From Actinomycetes bacterium (lineage in GTDB: Bacteria > Actinomycetota > Acidimicrobiia > Acidimicrobiales > Ilumatobacteraceae), in the NCBI GenBank assembly GCA_025356335.1, contig JANXUF010000138.1:1-64000 (forward strand): a DNA stretch of 64,000 nt, read 5' to 3'. Below, piece after piece: positions 18,514 through 26,831 of this stretch. Both the position numbers and the translations under genes were made by a program. Under the pieces are notes generated by a model. The model made no database searches and was not told the DNA's origin. It was given only the letters and a program-made list of their open reading frames with translations. How positions within the stretch are numbered: the first letter of the stretch is position 1; each line of letters starts with the position of its first letter.

Positions 18514-19955
18514 CAATTCGTCTCGACGACCCAGGTGTCCTTGCTGCCGCCACCCTGACTGGAGTTGACGATCAGCGACCCCTTGGTCAGCGCGACCCGC
18601 GTCAGACCGCCGGCAGTGACATAGCTGGTGCCGCCGGTGAGGATGAATGGGCGGAGGTCGAGATGTCGCGCCTCGATGACCCCATCGCACAGCGTCGGTG
18701 CCGTCGACAGGCTGAGGATCGGCTGCGCGACCCAGTTGCGCGGATCGGCCTCGATCGCCGCAACCGCAGCATCGAGTTCCTGGCGAGACGCACGGTTGCC
18801 GATGAGGATGCCGTAGCCGCCACTCTCGTTGGCCGGCTTGATGACCAGTTCCTCGATGTGGTCGATGACGTAATTCCGCTCGTCCTCGTACATACACCGG
18901 TACGTCGGCACATTGGGGATCAACGGTTCCTCTTCGAGGTAGTAGCGGATCAGATCGGGAACCCAGGCGTACACGACTTTGTCGTCGGCGACACCCGATC
19001 CCGGCGCATTGGCGATCGCCACGTTCCCGGCCTTCCACGCACGCATCAACCCCGGCACGCCGAGGGTCGAATCCTCGCGGAACACCTCCGGATCGCAGAA
19101 CACGTCGTCGATACGGCGATAGATCACGTGCACCCGTTCGAGGCCGCCGATCGTGCGCATGTAAACACAGTCGTCCGACTGCACGACGAGGTCGCGTCCC
19201 TCGACCAACACCGCACCCATCCGCTGGGCGAGGAAGGCATGTTCGAAGTACGCCGAATTGAACACGCCGGGCGTCAGCACCGCAACCGTGGGATATTCGA
19301 TGCCATCAGGAGCGAGCGAGACGAGCAGCTTGTTCAGTTCGTCGGTGTAGGCGTCGACGGGAAGGATGTCCTGCGTCGCAAAGACATCGGCAAACGCCCG
19401 CTTGGAGATCCCGCGGTTCTCCAAGACGTAGCTGACCCCCGAAGGGACGCGCAGGTTGTCCTCGAGCACGTAGAACTGGCCATCGGCGTCCCGGACGAGA
19501 TCGGAACCGCAGATGTGTGCCCACGCCCCGAACTTCGGCTTCACGCCACGGCATTCGCGGCGATAATTCACGGAGTCCTCGAGTAACTCGGCTGGGAAAA
19601 CACCGTCGCGGATCACCCGCTGTTCGTTGTACAGGTCGTCGATGAAGGCGTTGAGCGCCTTCAACCGCTGCACCAGCCCCGCTTCGACCTTTCGCCACTC
19701 ACGAGCAGCAATCACCCGCGGAATGACGTCGAACGGCCAGGCGCGATCGATGCCGCGGCCATCCGAGTAGACGGTGAAGGTGATCCCCATCGTGAGGATG
19801 TCCAGCTCGGCGAGATCCTGACGCTGCTGGAGTTCTGACACACCCATACTGCGCAGCTTGGCGACGAGTTCGAGCGCAGCTGGACGGGCCTCACCATCGG
19901 CGTCGAGCAGTTCGTCCCATGCGGTTGCGTTGGTGCGGAGATCAGCCATCGTCAT
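18513..19955 (-). CDS. Circularly permuted ATP-grasp protein (type 1)
   Basis: A 480-residue predicted ATP-dependent carboxylate-amine ligase. Family landmarks: GITFTVYSDGRGIDRAWPFD, VIRDGVFPAELLEDSVNYRR, ICGSDLVRDADGQFYVLEDN, LTPGVFNSAYFEHAFLAQRM, and the nucleotide-binding lysine region LVIKPANESGGYGILIG. It is the first gene of a four-gene operon (ATP-grasp, alpha-E, ATP-grasp/alpha-E fusion, transglutaminase-like) running on the minus strand to 14223. In-frame starts exist at 19955 and 19949. No substrate is known for this operon. Confidence 0.94.
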   Translation of the reverse strand: MTMADLRTNATAWDELLDADGEARPAALELVAKLRSMGVSELQQRQDLAELDILTMGITFTVYSDGRGIDRAWPFDVIPRVIAAREWRKVEAGLVQRLKALNAFIDDLYNEQRVIRDGVFPAELLEDSVNYRRECRGVKPKFGAWAHICGSDLVRDADGQFYVLEDNLRVPSGVSYVLENRGISKRAFADVFATQDILPVDAYTDELNKLLVSLAPDGIEYPTVAVLTPGVFNSAYFEHAFLAQRMGAVLVEGRDLVVQSDDCVYMRTIGGLERVHVIYRRIDDVFCDPEVFREDSTLGVPGLMRAWKAGNVAIANAPGSGVADDKVVYAWVPDLIRYYLEEEPLIPNVPTYRCMYEDERNYVIDHIEELVIKPANESGGYGILIGNRASRQELDAAVAAIEADPRNWVAQPILSLSTAPTLCDGVIEARHLDLRPFILTGGTSYVTAGGLTRVALTKGSLIVNSSQGGGSKDTWVVETN

Positions 19956-20163
19956 ACTCGCAGAGGCTCGTGGGACCGTGTTGCCGTCGCATGTTCAGAT
20001 TGTGACGCATTTGTGAACGGTGTCGATAGGCCAGCACGTTAGATCGTCCGAAGGAATCTCCGCGCACTGCCGACGCAGGTACGAGACATCACAGATCCTG
20101 CAATATCGCGTGCCTGCGTCAGGCGCCGACCTCAGTGGTCGGTCTGACGGGCGTTGGCACTGG

Positions 20164-21399
20164 TCAACGAGCTTTGATCCGGAGGCGTCGGCGAGTCTCG
20201 ACGAGCGCTGCGCCGAGGACCAACAGGAGCAGCCCGTACCAGGCGAGCGATCCGGCGTCGGTACCGGTCGCCGGGATCACCCCGCGGAATCCTGCGAAGT
20301 TGAACGTCTGCGGCCCAGTCGTGCCGCCGGTAGTCGTCACCGTCACCCCGACCGGACCAGCAGCATGCGCCGGCGTCACGAACGTCAACGACCTACCGTC
20401 AGGCGCGATCGACGTCGGCGTGATCGGCGCACCACCATCGATCGCCACCGTCGAACCCGGCACGAAATTGGTTCCGGTGATCGTCACCGTCGTCCCACCG
20501 GCCGTCGGACCAGAGGGAGGCGTCAACGAACGAGCCGTCGGCGGCGGAACGAACGTGAACGTCAACGCAGGAGTCGTCGTCCCGCCAAGCGTCGTCACCG
20601 TCACCCCCACCGGACCAACAGCATGCGCCGGCGTCACGAACGTCAACGACGTACCGTCAGGCGCGATCGACGTCGGTGTGATCGGCGCACCACCATCGAT
20701 CGCCACTGTCGAACCCGGCACGAAATTGGTTCCGGTGATCGTCACCGTCGTCCCACCGGCCGTCGGACCAGAGGGAGGCGTCAACGAACGAGCCGTCGGC
20801 GCCGGCGGAATAAACGTGAACGCCTGTGGACCGGAGGTTCCAGTCGCGTTCGTCACGGTGACCGCTACGGGACCAGCAGCATGAGGAGGCGTCACGAACG
20901 TCAGCGACGTCCCGTCAGGCGCGATCGACGAGGGCGTGATCGGGGCACCGCCGTCGATCGCCACTGTCGTGCCAGGCGTGAAGTTGGTACCCGTCACCGT
21001 CACCGTGGTTCCGCCAGCCGTCGGACCGGAAGGAGGCGTCAAGCCGGTCGATGTCGGTATCGGGCCGCCGTTCGGGCCGACGGAAGAGGCCGCAAGGTTG
21101 ACGACCGCCGCCAGCGCAGTCGCCGGGATCAAACCGATGACCAGCGCCGTTTCGGTAAACGTGCCTGCCGCTGACGTCTGCTTGTTCACCTGCAAGCCGA
21201 CGAGGGCCGACAGTCCTGCGCTGAGCGGAGTTGTCAGCGACGTTCCGAGCCCTGCGGCCAACGTATTGATCGGGGTGAGCAGCGCCGGCAGTCCGGCAAG
21301 CGCATCAGCAACCGCAGTTCCGACTCCACCGCCAATTCCCGCGAATGCGGCGGCGAGGCTGCTGGTCAGCGTCGACAAGGTCGCTTGAACGGCCGGCAA
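20164..21399 (-). CDS. TIG-repeat surface protein, C-terminal fragment with sortase-type anchor
   Basis: The start shown is a TTG, but the frame stays open back to 21498 and has no signal peptide of its own. It looks like the continuation of the 21477-22322 gene after a one- or two-base frameshift. Contents: the end of a choice-of-anchor-G type module (GTFTETALVIGLIPATALAA), three 86-residue IPT/TIG immunoglobulin-like repeats each beginning TPPSGPTAGGTTVTVTGTNF, then a sorting signal with IPATG, a hydrophobic stretch WYGLLLLVLGAALV and a basic tail RRRLRIKAR. This points to a sortase-anchored, cell-surface protein; the motif is a variant of LPxTG. Confidence 0.8.
   Translation of the reverse strand: MPAVQATLSTLTSSLAAAFAGIGGGVGTAVADALAGLPALLTPINTLAAGLGTSLTTPLSAGLSALVGLQVNKQTSAAGTFTETALVIGLIPATALAAVVNLAASSVGPNGGPIPTSTGLTPPSGPTAGGTTVTVTGTNFTPGTTVAIDGGAPITPSSIAPDGTSLTFVTPPHAAGPVAVTVTNATGTSGPQAFTFIPPAPTARSLTPPSGPTAGGTTVTITGTNFVPGSTVAIDGGAPITPTSIAPDGTSLTFVTPAHAVGPVGVTVTTLGGTTTPALTFTFVPPPTARSLTPPSGPTAGGTTVTITGTNFVPGSTVAIDGGAPITPTSIAPDGRSLTFVTPAHAAGPVGVTVTTTGGTTGPQTFNFAGFRGVIPATGTDAGSLAWYGLLLLVLGAALVETRRRLRIKAR
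20287..21060. repeat. Three tandem 258-bp repeats coding for TIG domains
   Basis: The same sequence (beginning GGCGCACC near 20426) recurs at 20684 and, more diverged, at 20942, a strict period of 258 bp or 86 codons. The two copies nearer the gene's 3' end are almost identical in DNA over about 120 bp, implying recent duplication or gene conversion. Confidence 0.88.
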
Positions 21400-21476
21400 C
21401 AGCTCAGTCGTGAGCGCCGCGGTGATGAGCGGAATCAGCTGGGTATTGGGCGGCAGCGTGTTCAGCGTCGGTCCGG

Positions 21477-22322
21477 TCAGTGCCAGTACTTCGCCACGTC
21501 AATGGCGATGGTGCCGGTCTGGGGATTGAGGACGAATGCTCCACTCGGTGTCGTGACTGTCGTCGCCGCAGCGATAATAGGAGCCAAATTCGGGATGCCG
21601 GTCACTGACTGCAATGCCGCAACGGAGGCGAGAAGGTTGGAGATCGGGACGAGCGACGAGTTGACGCTCGTCCCGACCGTGGAAACCAGTGGGCTGACAC
21701 CCGCGAGGTCGAGTGAGGCGATGCCGTAGGTGCCGGATTGCGCTCCGGCAGCCGTTTCGGTGGCAGTCGAGGCCACTGCGCCCACGTTCAGGCCGAGCGA
21801 CGAGAACGCCGTTGCACCGGCCGGCACCTGTCCGACCAGGAGGCCGAGGTTGACGGTCGCGTTGGACGGGGATGTTGCGCTTCCGAGGCTGATGGCGCCG
21901 GCGTTGCTGACCGCCCCGGCGGCAGCATTCGAACTTCCGTCGGGGTTGGCGACGGCGACTTGGTTGACCGCACCCAGCTGGATCACGCTTCCGGCGCCAC
22001 CGAACAAGTTGATCGCACCCGTGAGAACGACTGCGCCGTTCAATGCCGAAACAGTCAGCGGCGCGACATTCGTGACGGTGGGACCGCCGGTATTGACTGC
22101 TTGCGCGGGCGTCAGCGCAGCGATCGGGGCGATGCTGTTGCCCCCGATGGACGCCGAAAGGAACCGCCCTTGGGACTGCGACACCGGGACGAGCGCGTCA
22201 GCCCGCCCCCCGTCGACGACTGCGCTCGCAGTGACGAGCAGGAGAAACGATGCGACCACCGCACTCCACTTGCGGCGCCGTTCAGGGCGAATCGATCGGG
22301 CGGTGACTTCTGGTCTGTGCAT
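21477..22322 (-). CDS. Secreted choice-of-anchor-G type surface protein, N-terminal part (frameshifted)
   Basis: A 281-residue frame with a long signal peptide: basic RSIRPERRRKW, hydrophobic core SAVVASFLLLVTASAVV and an ADA-type cleavage region. The body is rich in small residues and resembles the choice-of-anchor G module. It stops abruptly after GTIAIDVAKYWH. Another frame continues the same module without a break (VLALTGPTLNTLPPNTQLIP), so a frameshift lies between 21477 and 21498. It is either a pseudogene, a sequence error or a recoding site. The mature product would be the surface protein completed by the 20164-21399 frame. Confidence 0.75.
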   Translation of the reverse strand: MHRPEVTARSIRPERRRKWSAVVASFLLLVTASAVVDGGRADALVPVSQSQGRFLSASIGGNSIAPIAALTPAQAVNTGGPTVTNVAPLTVSALNGAVVLTGAINLFGGAGSVIQLGAVNQVAVANPDGSSNAAAGAVSNAGAISLGSATSPSNATVNLGLLVGQVPAGATAFSSLGLNVGAVASTATETAAGAQSGTYGIASLDLAGVSPLVSTVGTSVNSSLVPISNLLASVAALQSVTGIPNLAPIIAAATTVTTPSGAFVLNPQTGTIAIDVAKYWH

Positions 22323-22619
22323 GCTGGTATACCCCGTGTTGTCGCCGGAGCGCCGCTCACCCGCGGAACTCCGAGATTGATCTCTGACCTGTCGACGACA
22401 GTGCGCGCCAGAAGAGCCTCATCTGCTTTCCGCCGTTCACTGTCTCCAACCGTCTTGCCTGCACCAGCGCTCACCGCTCGGTCGCCCAGCACACGATCCA
22501 GCGGCATACCTGCCAACGGTTGTCGATGCTCACAGTACCGCTCTGACCGCGAAGCGTCAAGGCCTGTGTCTGCCTGCTCCCGGCGTCGACTCGAGGCACG
22601 ACCCGGGAGCGGAGCGGCG
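22323..22619. other. Gap with no gene seen
   Basis: About 300 bp between the surface-protein start and the end of the acyl-CoA dehydrogenase, both on the minus strand. No believable ORF, tRNA or strong hairpin was seen; it presumably holds the surface-protein promoter. Confidence 0.5.
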
Positions 22620-23849
22620 TTACCTGGGTTCTTTGGGCAGTCCGAGGATGCGCTCGCCGACGATGTTCCGCTGGATCTGGCTGGTGCCGCCCCAGATCGT
22701 CTCGGAGCGTGAGAAGAAGAATGACGACATCATCGGACTGACGGGGTAACCGGGGCGGCGTTTGTCTCGAAGCGCACCTGGCCACGAACCCGTCGATGGG
22801 CCGCTGTCGATGAGCATCGAGTCGGCGCCGAAGATGTCGAGCGCCAGTTTGGTCGCCTGCTGATGCATCTCCGACCAGTACATCTTGTTCATCGCCCCGA
22901 GGGCGACGACGCTCTGGTCCTTCTTGGCGTTCAGCGTGGCCGACAGGCTGCGCAGGCCGTGGACCCGCAGGATGAGAATCTTCGAGTAGTACTCGGCGAG
23001 GCGCTGACGGATGATCGGGTCGGCGATCAGACCGTTGTCGGTGGCCTGCTGCACCATCAGCTTGAATTCCTCTTGGAACCGGCGATAGCCCGTCGTCGCG
23101 CTCTGGCCGCGCTCGAAGCCGAGCGTCGTGTTGGCGACGATCCAGCCGTTGTTGAGGCCGCCGACGACGTTGTTCTTCGGGCAGCGGGCATTGTCGAAGA
23201 AGACCTCGCAGAACTCGGCGGTGCCGTCAGGTTGGGTGATGCCGCGGACTTCCACTCCTGGCTGACGCATCGGCACCAAGAGATAGGAGATGCCCTTGTG
23301 TTTCGGCGCGTCCGGATCGGTGCGCGTCAGCAGGAAGCAATAGTCGGCGTGGTGGCCACCGGTCGTCCACACCTTCTGTCCGTTGATCACCCATTCCTCG
23401 CCGTCGAGCATCGCCGTCGTCTTCAGGCTGGCGAGATCGGACCCCGAGTTCGGTTCGCTGAAGCCCTGGCACCAACGCATCTGACCCGTGAGGATCTTCG
23501 GGAGGAATTCTTGCTTCTGCTCCTCGGTCCCCCACTGCAGAATTGTCGGCCCGACGAGGGTGTCACCGAAGAAGTCGGCGCGCATCGGTGCCTTGGCGAC
23601 GGCGAATTCTTCCGCAAGCACGACCCCCTGGATCGTCGACAATCCCTTGCCGCCGTACTCGGTCGGCCACGTTGCGCAGATCCAGCCACCCTCCAAAAGC
23701 CGCTTCGGCCAGTCCTCGTTGAACTGTTTGCGCTGTTCGGCGTCCATTTCGAAGCCCGGCTCGAACCAGCCATCCGGAAGATTTTCGACGAGCCACGAGC
23801 GGATCGTCGCGCGGAATGCTTCTGCTTCGGTCGAGTACGCCAAGTCCAT
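22620..23849 (-). CDS. Acyl-CoA dehydrogenase
   Basis: A FAD-dependent acyl-CoA dehydrogenase of 409 residues, catalysing alpha,beta-desaturation of an acyl-CoA. Signatures: the FAD/substrate motif WCQGFSEPNSGSDLASL, VINGQKVWTTGGHHADYCFL, and the C-terminal SETIWGGTSQIQRNIVGERI that closes the FAD site. The start chosen is the ATG at 23849 (MDLAYSTEAEAFRATIRSWL), the usual N-terminus; the frame is open much further upstream without homology. Chain length or substrate cannot be told from sequence. It is divergent from amt, sharing a 237-bp promoter region. Confidence 0.93.
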   Translation of the reverse strand: MDLAYSTEAEAFRATIRSWLVENLPDGWFEPGFEMDAEQRKQFNEDWPKRLLEGGWICATWPTEYGGKGLSTIQGVVLAEEFAVAKAPMRADFFGDTLVGPTILQWGTEEQKQEFLPKILTGQMRWCQGFSEPNSGSDLASLKTTAMLDGEEWVINGQKVWTTGGHHADYCFLLTRTDPDAPKHKGISYLLVPMRQPGVEVRGITQPDGTAEFCEVFFDNARCPKNNVVGGLNNGWIVANTTLGFERGQSATTGYRRFQEEFKLMVQQATDNGLIADPIIRQRLAEYYSKILILRVHGLRSLSATLNAKKDQSVVALGAMNKMYWSEMHQQATKLALDIFGADSMLIDSGPSTGSWPGALRDKRRPGYPVSPMMSSFFFSRSETIWGGTSQIQRNIVGERILGLPKEPR

Positions 23850-24070
23850 GTCACAAGTATTGACCGGCGGGTCAAGTCCCGGCAAGTCGGGCGGGTATAC
23901 CGGCATCGAGGAGTACCAGGAGACGGCACTCGGTCGTGTCCCGCCGTCGGCGATCGCGCAGGGCGTACATCTGCTGTTAACACGGCTGCGATAGCTGGGA
24001 AATCCCCTCTTTCTAGGTTTCCGCCTGCACGCATCACGGCAGGTCACACGCTTGGCCTGCTGCATTACCA

Positions 24071-24076
24071 AGGAGG
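24071..24076 (+). promoter_or_regulatory. Strong ribosome binding site of amt
   Basis: AGGAGG ends 10 nt before the GTG at 24087. It decides the start: the same frame is open far upstream, but only this GTG has a consensus Shine-Dalgarno. Confidence 0.7.
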
Positions 24077-24086
24077 AATCCGCTAC

Positions 24087-25715
24087 GTGAACATATTGAC
24101 CCTACGCTCCGGAGGAGACGAGTTCAGGCCGCCCCGCACGGTCCGCGCTCCGAAACCCCCGAAGCAACCACTCATGCAGCGGCTCAAGGACAAGGACCGC
24201 CAGAAGTTCTTCATCGCCTTCTTCGTCGGCAAACTGGTCGGCGTTGCCGCCTTCTTCTTCCTCGTCAAGACGATCGGTCCATGGATCATCGGACAGGCAG
24301 CGCACGCCAGCGGCGTGAAGTCGCAGGACACCCTCGGGTGCTCCGCTGTGCCGTACCCGAACACCGGTGCTGTCGCTGCGACGCAGGCCGAATGCAACGC
24401 CAACCTCGTCAGTGCGTCGAACACGGCATGGGTGCTCGTCACCGCCTTCCTCGTGTTCTTCATGCAGGCAGGGTTCATGATGCTCGAGGCCGGGTTCGCC
24501 CGCACCCGCGAGGTCGTCAACATCCTCGTCGAGTGCATCGTCGACACCTGCCTGTGCGCCATCCTGTTCTGGGCCTTCGGCTTTGCCTTCATGTTCGGCG
24601 TCGGAAACGCATGGATCGGCCACAGCTTCTTCTTCCTCAACGGAGCTCCGGCGACCTACACCCTGACCGGCGCAACCGGCGTCGCCTTCATGGCCTTCTT
24701 CCTGTTCCAGTTCGCCTTCGCCGACACCTGCTCGACGATCACCTCGGGAGCAATGGTCGGTCGCACCGGTTTCGTCGGCGACCTCATCTACTCGTTCTGC
24801 GTCAGCGGCCTGATCTACCCGATTCTCGGACACTGGGTATGGGGTCCCGGTGGATTGATCTCCACCGTCGCCAAGCCGGGCGGGACCGTCACGAGTTGGT
24901 TCGTGCTGCACGACTTCGCCGGTTCGACCGTGGTCCATACGATGGGTGGCTTCATCGCCCTCGCCGGCGGTATCGCCCTCGGGCCGAGACTCGGACGCAA
25001 GTTCAAGCGTGACGGTGGCGGGCTGCCGCCCGGCCACGACCTGCTCGCTGCGTCGATCGGTGGCGTCATCCTGTGGTTCGGTTGGTACGGCTTCAACCCG
25101 GGTTCGACGCTGTCGGCGATGGATGCTGCCGGTATCGGCCGAGTCGCTGCGAACACCACGCTGGCGGCGGCCGCTGCCGGCGGTTCGGCGTTCGCGTTCG
25201 TCTATTTCCGCATCAAGAAGTGGGACCTCGGCATCAGCATCAACGGCTTCCTCGGCGGTCTCGTCGCCATCACCTGCCCCTGCTACTGGGTCAATGCGAC
25301 CGGCGCGATCATCATCGGCCTCGTCGCCGGAATCGTGGTGGTGTTCGGTGTGGACCTGATCGAATGGCTGCGGATCGACGATCCGATCGGTGCGGTCGCC
25401 GTCCATGGTTTCGCCGGCATCTGGGGAACGTGGAGTCTCGGTTTGTTCGCCACGGGCAAGTACGGCACCGCCGTCGGGCTGTTGATGCCCGGCAGCAAGA
25501 CGGGCAGCGTGAAGTTCTTCATCGCCCAGGTCGGCGGCAACGCGATCATTGCCGTCGGCGCGTTTGCCAGTGCCTTCGCCATCATGAAGGCCATCGCCTA
25601 CTTCAAGATGCTGCGCATCAGCGAAGAGGGCGAACTCGAAGGCATCGACATCCACGAGCACGGCTCGCCTGCGTACCATCCGGAAGCTGCTTACATGGGC
25701 AAGGGTCTCACCTGA
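24087..25715 (+). CDS. amt: Ammonium transporter Amt
   Basis: Amt/Mep/Rh ammonium channel of 542 residues in the cell membrane. The pore twin histidines are present in [16 protein letters not shown] and [17 protein letters not shown]. The phenylalanine-gate region [18 protein letters not shown] and [15 protein letters not shown] also match. Unlike short Amt proteins it has an extra N-terminal part: about 40 cytoplasmic residues and one additional hydrophobic segment ([20 protein letters not shown]), followed by an extracytoplasmic loop with two cysteines. The PII gene follows after 31 bp as an operon, the usual partner that blocks Amt when nitrogen is plentiful. Confidence 0.95.
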   Translation: MNILTLRSGGDEFRPPRTVRAPKPPKQPLMQRLKDKDRQKFFIAFFVGKLVGVAAFFFLVKTIGPWIIGQAAHASGVKSQDTLGCSAVPYPNTGAVAATQAECNANLVSASNTAWVLVTAFLVFFMQAGFMMLEAGFARTREVVNILVECIVDTCLCAILFWAFGFAFMFGVGNAWIGHSFFFLNGAPATYTLTGATGVAFMAFFLFQFAFADTCSTITSGAMVGRTGFVGDLIYSFCVSGLIYPILGHWVWGPGGLISTVAKPGGTVTSWFVLHDFAGSTVVHTMGGFIALAGGIALGPRLGRKFKRDGGGLPPGHDLLAASIGGVILWFGWYGFNPGSTLSAMDAAGIGRVAANTTLAAAAAGGSAFAFVYFRIKKWDLGISINGFLGGLVAITCPCYWVNATGAIIIGLVAGIVVVFGVDLIEWLRIDDPIGAVAVHGFAGIWGTWSLGLFATGKYGTAVGLLMPGSKTGSVKFFIAQVGGNAIIAVGAFASAFAIMKAIAYFKMLRISEEGELEGIDIHEHGSPAYHPEAAYMGKGLT

Positions 25716-25746
25716 GCCGGTCGGAGACGACAGAAAGGGGACAGCA

Positions 25747-26091
25747 ATGTCGCTCGCAATGATTGTTGCCATCATCAAGCCGCACAAGCTCGAGGAGGTC
25801 AAGGAGGCCCTGTTGGCCAACGGCGTCGAAGGCATGACGATCACCGAAGTTCGAGGGTTCGGCCGCCAACGCGGCAAGACCGAGAACTTCCGTGGCTCGG
25901 AGTACACGATCGACTTCGTTCCGAAGCTCAAGGTGGAGGTCATCGTTCCGGACACCGACGTCGACAAGATCGTCAGCGTCGTCTCGGAGGCTGCCAAGAC
26001 CGGCAAGATCGGAGACGGCAAGGTCTGGAGCGTCGGCGTCGACAGACTGCTCCGGGTCCGCACCGGTGAAACCGGTACCGACGCCATCTAG
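25747..26091 (+). CDS. glnK: PII nitrogen regulatory protein
   Basis: A 114-residue trimeric PII signal protein that senses ATP/ADP and 2-oxoglutarate and controls Amt. The start [20 protein letters not shown] and the Q-loop [13 protein letters not shown] are typical. Tyr53, within [11 protein letters not shown], corresponds to the tyrosine uridylylated or adenylylated in other PII proteins. C-terminal GKIGDGKVW is the nucleotide-binding B-loop. An AAAGGGGA ribosome binding site precedes the ATG. Linkage to amt favours the GlnK name over GlnB. Confidence 0.95.
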   Translation: MSLAMIVAIIKPHKLEEVKEALLANGVEGMTITEVRGFGRQRGKTENFRGSEYTIDFVPKLKVEVIVPDTDVDKIVSVVSEAAKTGKIGDGKVWSVGVDRLLRVRTGETGTDAI

Positions 26092-26195
26092 CTGATTTGT
26101 CCGAGACGGCATCTCCGGTCGCGAGCGAGCTTTGATGCCTGCGGACGAGTGCACCGTTCGGTCGGGCAAGCCCTCCGCTCACTGCCTACTCTCAC
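26092..26195 (+). repeat. 3'-UTR palindromic repeat, copy B
   Basis: Starts at the PII stop codon (TAGCTGATTT). The outer stem GGCATC (26108-26113) / GATGCC (26134-26139) is perfect although its bases differ from the GGGATC/GATCCC of copy C, a compensatory change. The tail GTCGGGCAAGCCCTCC at 26161-26176 is identical to those of copies C and D. Confidence 0.75.
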
Positions 26196-26267
26196 GGGTT
26201 CGGCAGGCGGCGGTTTGCACCCGCTGACGACTACACATTCGACGGGTTTCAGCCGTCACGAAAGAAC

Positions 26268-26304
26268 GAGGGATCCTGGAGAGCGTGCTCCGGGATCCCT
26301 CTTT
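26268..26304 (+). terminator. Intrinsic terminator of amt-PII
   Basis: AGGGATCC ... GGATCCCT with an inner GGAG/CTCC pair, followed by CTTTC. This is a strong stem-loop about 180 nt past the PII stop, after repeat copy B. It is the best rho-independent terminator in the window. Confidence 0.75.
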
Positions 26305-26381
26305 CGCGTCCCGCCAGTTCAAACCATCAGTTCACAGCATCAGTTCACATGTCGTTTACATGGGTCGTATGTCCGAGAAAT

Positions 26382-26394
26382 GTAGGTGACCTAC
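26382..26394. promoter_or_regulatory. 13-bp palindrome just before the winged-helix gene
   Basis: GTAGGT-G-ACCTAC, a perfect palindrome with one central base, lies 12 nt before the ATG at 26407 and overlaps a possible GTG start at 26386. Its place suggests autoregulation by the encoded protein. Confidence 0.45.
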
Positions 26395-26406
26395 GTTCAC
26401 CGTTGC

Positions 26407-26730
26407 ATGCTCACCGAGATCCCCTCACTGCACGACAGCGTCAATGGACACACTGCGGCGGCGGCGCTCGACAATCGCGAACTGGCGGTCCTGAACGTCT
26501 TGATGACCAACCGCAATCGAGTCCTCAGCCGGTCGGAGCTCACCAGGCTCTCTGGCCTCCACGGCCTCAGCGAACGCCGGTGCGACGGACTCCTCGTCGG
26601 GATCCGACGTGTCCTCGGCCCGGACTCGATCAGGACAGTTCGTGGGCGAGGTTGGATCCTCGACCAGAATCTCGTTGTCGGCGAATTCGATCCCGCTCAC
26701 GAGTCGTGGTGGTCCCTCCAAACCGTCTGA
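26407..26730 (+). CDS. Stand-alone OmpR/PhoB-type winged-helix protein
   Basis: A 107-residue protein that is almost only a Trans_reg_C winged-helix DNA-binding domain: LDNRELAVLNVLMTNRNRVL, SRSELTRLSGLHG, RRCDGLLVGIRRVLGPDSIR and the wing TVRGRGWIL. No receiver domain or kinase partner is nearby. It may be an orphan regulator. The ATG at 26407 is preferred; a GTG at 26386 in the same frame would add seven residues. A perfect 13-bp palindrome sits at its start. Targets unknown. Confidence 0.75.
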   Translation: MLTEIPSLHDSVNGHTAAAALDNRELAVLNVLMTNRNRVLSRSELTRLSGLHGLSERRCDGLLVGIRRVLGPDSIRTVRGRGWILDQNLVVGEFDPAHESWWSLQTV

Positions 26731-26831
26731 ATTCCAACCGCCGGTGACCATCGATCGGCCGTGAGCTGCTCGCCTCGGGCAGCTCGACGACCAGGGCGTG
26801 TGGAACGCCGCAGACCACCTACATTGGGGAA

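Noticed and set aside
24102-26087. A 661-codon minus-strand frame opposite amt and PII
   Set aside because: Long only because GC-rich codons leave few stops on the opposite strand. Amt and PII are unmistakable and this frame shows no domain.
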